Shown one piece after another: positions 17,956 through 25,787 of a stretch of 64,000 nucleotides of DNA (position 1 is the stretch's first letter; each line of letters opens with the position of its first letter). The DNA comes from Fibrivirga algicola (GTDB lineage: Bacteria > Bacteroidota > Bacteroidia > Cytophagales > Spirosomataceae): contig NZ_WAEL01000007.1 of the NCBI RefSeq assembly GCF_011742925.1, positions 186,001 through 250,000 of the forward strand. The letters are read 5' to 3'. Position numbers and translations under genes: made by a program. The notes under the pieces were generated by a model. It ran no database searches. It worked only from the letters and a program-made list of their open reading frames with translations, and was not told where the DNA came from.

Positions 17956-19218
17956 ATGGGACAAGTAGACTCGAACGTTGCCGGAAAACATATCTTAATC
18001 ATCGTTGAAAATTTACCAGTGCCGTTTGATCGGCGGGTATGGCAGGAGGCAACCACCCTGCGCGAGGCCGGTGCTGAAGTCAGTATCATTTGTCCGCAAA
18101 TGAAGGGGTACACAAAGCCTTTTGAACAACTGGAGGGCATCGATATTTACCGGCATCCGTTACCTGTCGAGGCATCAGGAGCACTCGGGTATTTGGTTGA
18201 GTATTCTACGTCGATCTTCTGGTGGTATTGGTACTGCCTGAAAATTTTTGCGAAGAAGCGCTTTCATGTCATTCATGGCTGTAATCCTCCCGATCTGATT
18301 TTCACGGTTGCCGTCTTTTTTAAGCTCTTTGGCGTGAAGTACGTATTTGACCATCACGATATAAACCCCGAATTATATATCGCTAAATATGGCCGAAAAG
18401 ACTTCTTCTACCACCTGATGATCTGGTTTGAACGGCTTACGTTTAAAACCGCCGATTACAGCATAGCCACTAACGAGTCGTATAAAGAAATTGCAATCCG
18501 ACGGGGCAAAATGGCTCCAGACCGGGTAACTGTTGTCCGCAGTGGCCCAAAACTGGAACGGCTAAAGCTGGGGCCCGGTGATCAGAATGCGAAAAAAGGA
18601 CGTACCCACCTGGTGGGCTACCTGGGTGTGATCAGTGATCAGGAAGGTATTGATCTGTTGCTGATGACCATAGAGAAGGTAGTCGCAAAACGGCAGGATG
18701 TACAGTTTGCCATTGTTGGTGGCGGTACGGGGCTTCAAGAAATGGTTGACTTGGCAAAGAGTATGGGGTTGTCTGACTACGTCGACTTTTACGGACGGGT
18801 TAGCGACAGCGTGATGCTCGACGTGCTGAATGCAGCCGACGTTTGTGTTAATCCCGACAAGCCAACCGAGATGAACAACCTGTCGACCATGAATAAAATC
18901 ATGGAGTATATGGCCCTTAAAAAACCAATCGTTCAATTCGATCTTAAAGAAGGACGTTTCTCAGCAGAAGAGGCCTCGCTCTACGTGAGTGGCTCCGATG
19001 TACAGGAGTTCGCTGACAAGATAAACTACTTGCTCGATAACCCGGAGGTACGCACCTACATGGGCGAGTACGGGTACGACCGTGTAATCAGTAAGCTGTC
19101 GTGGAACTACGAGCGGGTTAAGTTATTGGCACTGTATAATAAAGTATTGATGCCCAAAGAGGCTCACCAACAGCAGTCTGAACACTCATTTGAACCAACC
19201 GGCTTAAGGCAGCAATAA
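17956..19218 (+). CDS. Family 4 glycosyltransferase (WbuB-like)
   Basis: The 420-residue protein is a GT-B family 4 enzyme. Its N-terminal HILIIVENLPVPFDRRVWQEATTLREAGAEV pattern is typical of WbuB-like transferases, followed by FDHHDINPELY. The donor domain contains HLVGYLGVISDQEGIDLLL, FAIVGGGTG and a PDKPTEMNNLSTMNKIMEYMALKKPIV segment in place of the usual EX7E loop. It is the last glycosyltransferase of the locus, 30 nt after the dehydrogenase gene. It may transfer the uronic acid made by that enzyme, although this is inference from position only. Confidence 0.92.
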   Translation: MGQVDSNVAGKHILIIVENLPVPFDRRVWQEATTLREAGAEVSIICPQMKGYTKPFEQLEGIDIYRHPLPVEASGALGYLVEYSTSIFWWYWYCLKIFAKKRFHVIHGCNPPDLIFTVAVFFKLFGVKYVFDHHDINPELYIAKYGRKDFFYHLMIWFERLTFKTADYSIATNESYKEIAIRRGKMAPDRVTVVRSGPKLERLKLGPGDQNAKKGRTHLVGYLGVISDQEGIDLLLMTIEKVVAKRQDVQFAIVGGGTGLQEMVDLAKSMGLSDYVDFYGRVSDSVMLDVLNAADVCVNPDKPTEMNNLSTMNKIMEYMALKKPIVQFDLKEGRFSAEEASLYVSGSDVQEFADKINYLLDNPEVRTYMGEYGYDRVISKLSWNYERVKLLALYNKVLMPKEAHQQQSEHSFEPTGLRQQ

Positions 19219-19286
19219 CAGACGATAAGTAAGACAATCGGATAAGTAAACATTCCGGGGCGATTATAGGCAAAACGAGGTAAACG

Positions 19287-20105
19287 ATGCGATCAACTAC
19301 TCGAGTATTGCCTGTAATCGCCCCCTTTGTGCTGCTGGCTACGCTGGCAGCCGGGCAGCAACGGCTGCCTATCATGACGAAACTCGATTTCGAAACCACC
19401 CTACTGTCAGCAGGGTGGGGGGCTGAGACCTGCTGTGCGCATTCAGTACAGCGTTCAGACTCCATTCGGCGAGCGGGTACCTATTCGGGCCGCTTCGAAT
19501 TGCAAAAAACAGACCCGATTATCGCAAATGGTAGTCGGTCTGAAGTACGTTATAAACCGGATTCGTCTTTGCGTGTAGAGCGCTGGTATGGCTTCAGTGT
19601 ATTCTTGCCCACTGATTATAAACCAGACCCTGACCCGGAGATTATTGCGCAGTGGCACGAAGTGCCGGATGTTCAATTAGGAGAGACCTGGCGAAGTCCC
19701 CCCATTGCTTTGTTTTCTGAAAACGGCTTGTGGCGGTTGCACGTGATCTGGGCCAAAGAACCCGTGAATACGAATCAAACCCGTTCGGGCGACAAGTTTA
19801 TTGAACTGGGGGCTGTAGAGCCGGGTGTCTGGACCGACTGGGTCTTTCACATTCGCTTTTCCTGGCTGGACGACGGCCTGATCGAGGTTTATCAACAGGG
19901 AAGGTTGTTGGCAAGCTTTCCGGGACCGAATGCATATAATGACAAATCGGGTACCTACTTCAAGGCTGGCTTGTACAAGTGGGGCTGGATGCCAAAAAAT
20001 GACCGGGGGGGCTCAACCACAACTAAGCGGGTGGTGTATTTTGATGAGATACGTATTGGTAATGAACGGGCAACATATCGTGACGTAGCACCAACTGAAA
20101 AATAA
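19287..20105 (+). CDS. Secreted polysaccharide lyase (heparin lyase I-like)
   Basis: The 272-residue protein has a signal peptide (about residues 1-23, ending LAAGQ). It then shows the beta-jelly-roll pattern of the heparin lyase I/polysaccharide-lyase family: RAGTYSGRFEL, NGSRSEVRY, ERWYGFSVFLPTDY, EIIAQWHEVPD, WTDWVFHIRFSW, GLIEVYQQGRLL and YFKAGLYKWGW near the C-terminus. Such enzymes cleave uronate-containing chains by beta-elimination outside the cytoplasm. Being the final gene of the exopolysaccharide block, it may trim or release the cell's own polymer, as AlgL does in alginate systems. Substrate is unproven. Confidence 0.87.
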   Translation: MRSTTRVLPVIAPFVLLATLAAGQQRLPIMTKLDFETTLLSAGWGAETCCAHSVQRSDSIRRAGTYSGRFELQKTDPIIANGSRSEVRYKPDSSLRVERWYGFSVFLPTDYKPDPDPEIIAQWHEVPDVQLGETWRSPPIALFSENGLWRLHVIWAKEPVNTNQTRSGDKFIELGAVEPGVWTDWVFHIRFSWLDDGLIEVYQQGRLLASFPGPNAYNDKSGTYFKAGLYKWGWMPKNDRGGSTTTKRVVYFDEIRIGNERATYRDVAPTEK

Positions 20106-20183
20106 TAAACAGGGGCATTGCTGATCTTGGTAGTGAGGCTTGCTTGTGTACGGGTAGTGAATCGACTTATGTGACTAAGTATC

Positions 20184-20212
20184 AAATCATATGTCTAATA
20201 GTCATATGATTT
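20184..20212 (+). terminator. Possible terminator after the exopolysaccharide locus
   Basis: A perfect 10-bp inverted repeat (AAATCATATG / CATATGATTT) with a 9-nt loop lies 79 nt after the lyase stop codon and is followed by TTATTTG. The stem is AT-rich and the following T-tract is short, so it may be a weak terminator or a protein-binding dyad. Confidence 0.4.
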
Positions 20213-20247
20213 ATTTGTCGTATTCACCGTACTAATAGACACCCTGT

Positions 20248-20841
20248 ATGTTTAAGCATTTACCTAAAAAAGCAAGATTCAGAGTTGCACTTGTTTCCAG
20301 TTTGTTGCCCCTGCTCCACGTGAGCTGTCAGGACTTTTCCACCTTTATCCGTCCATTGCCGCTGATGAATGGATTTGATCAGGATAGTCAGGGTTGGTCC
20401 GTCAATTCGGCGGCCAAAGGAGGTTATAGTGCTACCGGAGGAAACCCGGGTGGGTACGTATACGGTATCGATAATTCTGCCGACGTCTGGTTTTTCCTTG
20501 CCTCGGATAGTTTAGTGCATGAGTCGCGCAGAGGGTACGGAAAAACGCTGAGCTTTGATTTGATACAGGCGGATGCAGATGGACAGGGAGCAACGACCGA
20601 AGATGTGGTCCTTACTGATGGTAAGATTACTTTGACTTACAACACGTCCTGCAATCCGGCAACGACCTGGACATCCTACTCGATTAAGTTAGATGAGCAG
20701 AGTGGGTGGAAGAAGGGAGGAAAAGCGGCCACAAAAGTGGAGCTTCAACAAGTACTCTTCAATTTGAATGGTATGAAAATCAGAGGGGAATTTAGGTCTG
20801 GTCCAGACCGGGCCGGTCTTGACAATGTGACCGTTCGGTAG
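20248..20841 (+). CDS. Lipoprotein with laminin-B-like domain
   Basis: The 197-residue protein starts with a lipoprotein-type signal (LLPLLHVSC, Cys near residue 27). From about residue 37 it resembles the laminin B (domain IV) fold: NGFDQDSQGWSVNS, a DVWFFLASDSLVHE segment, YGKTLSFDLIQ, VVLTDGKITLTYN and a closing RAGLDNVTVR strand. Such beta-sandwich domains occur in secreted bacterial proteins and are thought to bind glycans or proteins. It lies after the exopolysaccharide locus with 142 nt between, so membership in that locus is possible but not shown. Confidence 0.75.
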   Translation: MFKHLPKKARFRVALVSSLLPLLHVSCQDFSTFIRPLPLMNGFDQDSQGWSVNSAAKGGYSATGGNPGGYVYGIDNSADVWFFLASDSLVHESRRGYGKTLSFDLIQADADGQGATTEDVVLTDGKITLTYNTSCNPATTWTSYSIKLDEQSGWKKGGKAATKVELQQVLFNLNGMKIRGEFRSGPDRAGLDNVTVR

Positions 20842-20961
20842 CCACTGCCAACTGTGGACGAGCTAACAGTGATCTATTCTAAACAGCATTGAAGTTGTCT
20901 GGGGTCAACTGACCACGCGGTTGACCCTATCAGGCTTTTCCAGTTAAAAAAGATTAATAAG

Positions 20962-20969
20962 TACTTTTG
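20962..20969 (+). promoter_or_regulatory. Bacteroidota -7 promoter box upstream of DUF1800 gene
   Basis: The sequence TACTTTTG is an exact match to TAnnTTTG. No clear -33 TTTG lies at the usual 19-21 nt upstream. It overlaps the TTG codon that would otherwise open the reading frame at 20967, which supports the ATG at 21021 as the true start, leaving a leader of about 45-50 nt. Confidence 0.6.
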
Positions 20970-21020
20970 CGGATAATTACGGAAATTGGTGGCGTGGTAC
21001 TCCATACCACCTATTTCTGT

Positions 21021-22571
21021 ATGGCCCTGATTGACCCATTTACTAAACCGCTAACGGCTAAACAGGCTGCCCATTTGCTGCGGCGTGGTACGTTTGGCCC
21101 TTCGCCAGCGCAGATAAAGCAGTTTACGGGCCAAACGCCGCAGGCGGCGGTCCAGGCCCTGCTAGGCACCCCTGCCACGCCCAACCCCCCGGTTGATCCA
21201 ACTACGGGGCTACCCTTTCAAACGCTGGCATTCAACAGCGTTCAGCAATCGACCTGGCAAAGCGCACTAAAGTACTGGTGGCTGGGGCTAATGCTGAACG
21301 AAGGCCCCTCGATTCGGGAGAAGATGACACTGTTCTGGCAGAATCATTTCGTGTCGACGGCCGCTGAAGTAGCTGATGCACGCTTCATGTACCGGCAGAA
21401 TACCGTATTGCGGCGGCACGCGCTGGGCAATTTTCGGGCTTTTGTGATCGACATGACCAAAGATCCGGCTATGCTGCGCTACCTCAATGGAAATCAGAAC
21501 GTGGTGGGCAAACCGAACGAGAATTACGGGCGTGAGTTACAGGAGCTGTTTACGATTGGCGTTGGTAACTACACGGAAGACGACGTGAAAGCCGCCGCCC
21601 GCGTGCTGACGGGCTGGGCCGATACCGGGTACCGCACTACCACTACGCCAGCTATTACCGCTACGTTCCGCACTGCCCAGCACGACACTACTGATAAAGT
21701 TTTTTCGGCTTCGTACCAGAACAAGGTCATCAAAGGGCGAACCGGTACTACGGCTGGTGATGACGAACTGAATGAGCTGATCGACATGATTCTGGCGCAG
21801 GCCGAAGCCGCCCGCTTCATTGTACGAAAACTATACCGCTGGTTCGTCAATGCCGACATTACACCCGACATTGAGCAGAACTTCATTGAGCCACTGGCCA
21901 AGGTTTTCAGGCAGGGCGGCTACGAGATCAGACCCGTGGTGGTGGCGTTGCTGACCAGTCAGCATTTCTACGATGAGGCCCTGCGCGGCGCCATTGTTAA
22001 ATCACCGCTCGAACTGAACGTGGGTACGTTGCGCTTCTTTGGCATTACAGCCCCCGATGCCGTGGCAAACCCGACCGGGTTTACGCAGTTGATGAGCTTT
22101 ATTCACACCCGAAATAAAGAGCAGCAACTCGACATGCTCGATCAGCCTACGGTGTTTGGCTGGCGACCCTACTACGATACGGGCTTCTACGACCTCTGGA
22201 TCAACAGCACCACGCTGGCCCTGCGCGGGTATTACACCGATTTGCTGACAGGCGGTACCGTCAAATACGGCACGGATAAACTGACGCTCGATACGATTGC
22301 CCTGGCCAAATTAACCTCTGATCCGTCTGATCCGGTGAAGCTGATCGATGAATGGGCGGCGCTGCTCTACGCGGTTGATCTAACTGCCACGCAACGCGAT
22401 TTCCTGATCGATAACGTGCTGGTGGCTGGCCTGCCGCGTTACGAGTGGACCGATGAATGGCTGACCTACACCACCGATGCCACTAATAAGAGCAAGCAAA
22501 TGGCAGTGAGCGCGAAGCTGAACGCGACGCTTCAGTATATGTTCCGTCTGGCCGAGTATCAACTGTGTTGA
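21021..22571 (+). CDS. DUF1800 family protein
   Basis: The frame is open from a TTG at 20967, but I choose the ATG at 21021 because a -7 promoter box overlaps the TTG and the family begins close to this Met (MALIDPFTKPLTAKQAAHLLRR). The 516-residue product has DUF1800 hallmarks: AAHLLRRGTFGPSPAQI, MTLFWQNHFVS, NYGRELQELFTIGVGNYTEDDVKAAARVLTGW and a Phe/Tyr-rich C-terminal half. The family is found almost always next to DUF1501 genes, as here, 36 nt downstream. Its biochemical role is unknown. No signal peptide is evident. Confidence 0.9.
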   Translation: MALIDPFTKPLTAKQAAHLLRRGTFGPSPAQIKQFTGQTPQAAVQALLGTPATPNPPVDPTTGLPFQTLAFNSVQQSTWQSALKYWWLGLMLNEGPSIREKMTLFWQNHFVSTAAEVADARFMYRQNTVLRRHALGNFRAFVIDMTKDPAMLRYLNGNQNVVGKPNENYGRELQELFTIGVGNYTEDDVKAAARVLTGWADTGYRTTTTPAITATFRTAQHDTTDKVFSASYQNKVIKGRTGTTAGDDELNELIDMILAQAEAARFIVRKLYRWFVNADITPDIEQNFIEPLAKVFRQGGYEIRPVVVALLTSQHFYDEALRGAIVKSPLELNVGTLRFFGITAPDAVANPTGFTQLMSFIHTRNKEQQLDMLDQPTVFGWRPYYDTGFYDLWINSTTLALRGYYTDLLTGGTVKYGTDKLTLDTIALAKLTSDPSDPVKLIDEWAALLYAVDLTATQRDFLIDNVLVAGLPRYEWTDEWLTYTTDATNKSKQMAVSAKLNATLQYMFRLAEYQLC

Positions 22572-22607
22572 GGGGTAATCCCCAGTTACCCAATAACCCA
22601 CGTACCC

Positions 22608-24170
22608 ATGAATCGTCGACATTTTCTTCAACAGGCTTCGGCCTCGATGTTGCTGCCCGTTTTTATTGACGGATTCGGGGCAAAAGCCTTTGGTGCGCCC
22701 AATTCGGCGTTCATGCAAACGCTGGTGCAACTGGCCACGACCACCGACCGGGTGCTGGTGATGATTCAGCTGAATGGTGGAAACGACGGGTTAAACATGG
22801 TGGTGCCGCTCGATCAGATGAGCAAATACACGTCCCTGCGAACCAACATCGCCCTGCCTGAGGCCAAGGTGCTGAAGCTGACCAACAACCCGGCTACAGG
22901 GTTGCACCCGTCGATGACGGGCCTGCAAAGTCTCTATAACGACGGTAAACTCTCAATTGTCCACAGCGTGGCGTATCCGTCGCCGAGTTTCTCGCATTTC
23001 CGGGCCAGTGATATCTGGTTTACGGGTGCCGATAACGGGCAACTGCTGACTACCGGCTGGGCAGGCCGATACCTCGACTCGGAGTGGCCGGGTTACCCAA
23101 CGGGCTACCCGACCAAAGACGTACCAGACCCGCTGGCGATTCAGATAGGCTACATCTCGTCGACGGCGTTTGCCGGTCCGGGCGGGCCAATGGCCGTGGC
23201 TATTCCTAACCCCGATACGTTTGCCCAACTCGTGGGGGATAAGCAAACGATTGATCTGGCACCGCCGCCCAATACACCCGCAGGCAAGCATATCACCCAT
23301 ATTCGGCAGCAGCAATTATCGTCTGTTCAGTACGCAGCACAGATTAAAACGGCCGCTGCCAAGGGCAAGAACCTGGTTACGTACCCAAGCAGCAGCCTGG
23401 CCGACCAACTCAAGATCGTGTCCCGGCTGATTCACGGTGGGCTGCAAACGCGGGTGTATTACGTCACCATCGGCGGGTTCGATACCCACGCGAACCAAAC
23501 CAGCGCCACCGACACCACCACCGGCACGCACGCCAACCTGATGAAACAACTGTCCGACGCCGTGAAGTCGTTTCAGGACGACCTTCGGGTGCAGGGCACC
23601 GAAGACCGCGTGGCCGGCATGACTTTTTCGGAGTTTGGTCGCCGGGCAGTGTCCAATGCCAGCCTGGGTACCGATCATGGCGTGGCCGCTCCCTTGTTCG
23701 TGTTTGGAAAAGGGGTGAAAACTACCGTGATCGGCAAGAACCCGAATTTGTCGGATCTGGATGCCAACAACATCAAGATGCAAACGGATTTCCGTCAGGT
23801 ATACGCGGCCCTGCTGACCGACTGGCTTGGCGCGAGCACTACCGGAGTGACGTCGATTTTACAGAAGAACTTCGATGTGGTGCCTGTCTTCCGCACGCTC
23901 ATCACAGCCACAGAACCACTGGCCGCTCCGTTCCGTCTCTTTCCTAATCCGGCGTCTGATACGGTTACCTTGGAAGGCGAGGCGCTAGGGGCGGGCGTAA
24001 GCAATGTGGCGATACACGACGCAGCGGGAAAAGTCATGGCTGTGCCCATTAGTCGATTGTCTGACCGGGCTTTCAGATTAAGCGTATTGGCGCTGGCCGC
24101 TGGTACGTATGTTGTTTCGGCACAGGCGGGCGAGCAACGCGTATCGGTACGGATGCTGGTGGTGCGGTAA
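22608..24170 (+). CDS. DUF1501 secreted protein with Tat-like signal and T9SS sorting domain
   Basis: The 520-residue protein begins MNRRHFLQQASASMLLPV, a twin-arginine-type signal. The body is a DUF1501 domain (sulfatase/alkaline-phosphatase-like fold; LVMIQLNGGNDGLNMVVPL, VHSVAYPSPSFSHFRA, YYVTIGGFDTHANQ, MTFSEFGRRAVSNASLGTDHGVAAPLFVFG). The last about 75 residues, after residue 445, form a type A T9SS C-terminal sorting domain (FRLFPNPASDTVTLEG ... AGTYVVSAQAGEQRVSVRMLVVR). It is therefore probably exported folded by Tat, then moved to the cell surface by the type IX system. It forms an operon with the DUF1800 gene. Function is unknown. Confidence 0.92.
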   Translation: MNRRHFLQQASASMLLPVFIDGFGAKAFGAPNSAFMQTLVQLATTTDRVLVMIQLNGGNDGLNMVVPLDQMSKYTSLRTNIALPEAKVLKLTNNPATGLHPSMTGLQSLYNDGKLSIVHSVAYPSPSFSHFRASDIWFTGADNGQLLTTGWAGRYLDSEWPGYPTGYPTKDVPDPLAIQIGYISSTAFAGPGGPMAVAIPNPDTFAQLVGDKQTIDLAPPPNTPAGKHITHIRQQQLSSVQYAAQIKTAAAKGKNLVTYPSSSLADQLKIVSRLIHGGLQTRVYYVTIGGFDTHANQTSATDTTTGTHANLMKQLSDAVKSFQDDLRVQGTEDRVAGMTFSEFGRRAVSNASLGTDHGVAAPLFVFGKGVKTTVIGKNPNLSDLDANNIKMQTDFRQVYAALLTDWLGASTTGVTSILQKNFDVVPVFRTLITATEPLAAPFRLFPNPASDTVTLEGEALGAGVSNVAIHDAAGKVMAVPISRLSDRAFRLSVLALAAGTYVVSAQAGEQRVSVRMLVVR

Positions 24171-24301
24171 ACCCGAACAAAATCAGTAGCTTCGCGACCG
24201 GTCTGCAGGCAGAAGAACCCCATTTTTAACAGAAATTAGGGAAATTTTAAGCGCTTACCAGCCAAAAAACTGTTGTATAGGTAACGTTAAACAACTGCCA
24301 T

Positions 24302-25021
24302 ATGAGTAGCCAAAATCAGCCCAGAGTACAATCCAGATATATTACGCCCGAAGACGTTGAACGGGAGCAGGCCGCTTTTATGGCGCAGGTATACGGTTGG
24401 ATGAGCGTAGCCCTGTTAATCACGGCGGTCGTGTCGATCTACACGGCCTCGTCAGAAACAATGCTGTCGCTGATCTTCGGTAATCGCCTTGTTTTTTACG
24501 GCCTCCTGATCGGTGAAATTCTGATGGTCATGGGCCTCTCTGCGATGATCAATCGCATGACGGCTACCACGGCCACCACCCTGTTCATTGCGTATTCGGC
24601 CTTGAATGGCCTGACGATGGCGTGTATTTTCCTGATCTATACAGGTACGTCCATTGCCTCCACGTTCTTCATCACAGCCCTGACGTTTGGCGCCATGAGC
24701 GTTTACGGCTACTTCACCAAAACTGACCTGACCCGAATGGGGAGTCTGTTGATGATGGGGCTGATTGGCTTGATCATCGCCTCGGTGGTGAATCTGTTCC
24801 TGCATAACGATGTCGTTAGCTGGATCACCAGCTTTCTGGGTGTATTGATTTTTACCGGTCTAACGGCCTACGATACCCAGAAGATTAAGGAAATGAACGC
24901 CGTCGGGAATACCGATGCCGAGTCGGACCGGAAGGGGGCCATCATGGGTGCCCTGCGTCTCTACCTCGATTTCGTCAACCTGTTCCTGTACCTCCTCCGT
25001 TTCTTCGGCAACAGGAAGTAA
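24302..25021 (+). CDS. Bax inhibitor-1/YccA family membrane protein
   Basis: The 239-residue protein has seven hydrophobic segments and typical BI-1 features: QAAFMAQVYGWMSVALLITAVVSIYTA at the start, ALNGLTMACIFLIYTGTSIASTFF, MSVYGYFTKTDLTRMGSLLMMGLIGLIIASVVNLFL, and GLTAYDTQKIKEM with the conserved Asp near residue 196. A second conserved cluster, LYLDFVNLFLYLLRFFG, closes the protein. Bacterial members such as YetJ behave as pH-sensitive calcium leak channels and YccA modulates FtsH. It is monocistronic-looking and followed by the long leader hairpin of the gre gene. Confidence 0.95.
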   Translation: MSSQNQPRVQSRYITPEDVEREQAAFMAQVYGWMSVALLITAVVSIYTASSETMLSLIFGNRLVFYGLLIGEILMVMGLSAMINRMTATTATTLFIAYSALNGLTMACIFLIYTGTSIASTFFITALTFGAMSVYGYFTKTDLTRMGSLLMMGLIGLIIASVVNLFLHNDVVSWITSFLGVLIFTGLTAYDTQKIKEMNAVGNTDAESDRKGAIMGALRLYLDFVNLFLYLLRFFGNRK

Positions 25022-25034
25022 GGGGCGTACGATA

Positions 25035-25159
25035 GAATAAAAAGAAGGGGTGTCAAGTCCCGGGTTTTACGTTTTATAGGCTTTGCTAAACTACCCATGT
25101 GGTGTCAAGCGAAGCTCATAAAATGTGAAATCTGAGACTTGACACCCTTTTTTTTATTC
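25035..25159 (+). promoter_or_regulatory. Long leader hairpin/terminator in front of gre gene
   Basis: The left arm (25035-25087) and right arm (25109-25159) are about 50 nt each and pair nearly throughout, with a 21-nt loop. The outer part (GGGTGTCAAGTC with GACTTGACACCC) is perfect and is followed by an uninterrupted run of eight T. Most differences in the inner part are G-T combinations that pair as G-U in + strand RNA but would mismatch in minus-strand RNA. The T-run ends only a few bases before the gre start codon at 25162. It looks like an intrinsic terminator or attenuator. Confidence 0.8.
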
Positions 25160-25161
25160 CC

Positions 25162-25677
25162 ATGAGCCGCGCCTTTCTAAAAAACGAATCGGCCGATGAT
25201 CCGGTCATGATTCCGGCCAGGGCTCCACTGCCACCGGGCCTGAGTAATTACGTCACGCCGCGTGGACTTGTGCTGTTGCGCGCCGAGCTAGCCGAACTGG
25301 AAGCAGACCATGCGCGTGTTCAGCTTAACGAAACCGACGAAACGGAACGTACCCGGCAGTTGGCCTTGATCAACGGAAAAGTTGGCGCCCTGAACCAGCG
25401 CATCAGCAGCGCCCATGTGATCGACCCGGCTAGCCAACCACCCCATGAAATTCGGTTCGGGGCCACTGTAACGTTGCAACCTAAATCAGGTACCGTCCGT
25501 CACCTGACCCTCGTTGGCGTCGACGAAGCGGATGTTACCCAGGGGCTGATCGCCTTCACCGCCCCCATTGCCCGCGCCTTACAGGGGAAGCGCGTTGGTG
25601 ACACGGTGCAGGTACGAACGATGAGCGGAGAAGAGGCCGCTCAGATCATGGCGATCAGGTATGATGCAGCGCGTTAA
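25162..25677 (+). CDS. GreA/GreB-family transcript cleavage factor
   Basis: The 171-residue protein starts MSRAFLKNES, the opening seen in GreB-like factors. It has an N-terminal coiled coil (about residues 30-85; YVTPRGLVLLRAELAELEADHARV) and a C-terminal FKBP-like domain (about 95-168; IRFGATVTLQPKSGTVRHLTLVGVDEAD, SPIARALQGKRVGD-like segment, VRTMSGEEAAQIMAI). Gre factors enter the RNA polymerase secondary channel and trigger cleavage of backtracked RNA. The coiled-coil tip lacks an obvious paired acidic DE dyad in standard form, so activity should not be assumed. A terminator-like hairpin abuts the start codon. Confidence 0.88.
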   Translation: MSRAFLKNESADDPVMIPARAPLPPGLSNYVTPRGLVLLRAELAELEADHARVQLNETDETERTRQLALINGKVGALNQRISSAHVIDPASQPPHEIRFGATVTLQPKSGTVRHLTLVGVDEADVTQGLIAFTAPIARALQGKRVGDTVQVRTMSGEEAAQIMAIRYDAAR

Positions 25678-25702
25678 CCGACCGACTAGCGTGTGGTAAG
25701 GC

Positions 25703-25746
25703 AAAAACAGCCCCTGAGGAAAGAGAATCCTCAGGGGCTGTTTTTT
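25703..25746. terminator. Bidirectional terminator between gre and SDR genes
   Basis: A perfect 18-bp inverted repeat (25703-25720 and 25728-25745) with a 7-nt loop has A-runs on the left and T-runs on the right, so it can terminate transcripts from both sides. It lies between the convergent gre (+) and short-chain dehydrogenase (-) genes. Confidence 0.93.
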
Positions 25747-25787
25747 AATTAATTAGTAATTAGGTACTTGCTGGTCTATCGGCTGCT

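Noticed and set aside
20967-21020. TTG-initiated N-terminal extension of the DUF1800 protein
   Set aside because: The TTG overlaps an exact -7 promoter box, and the family starts near the ATG at 21021.
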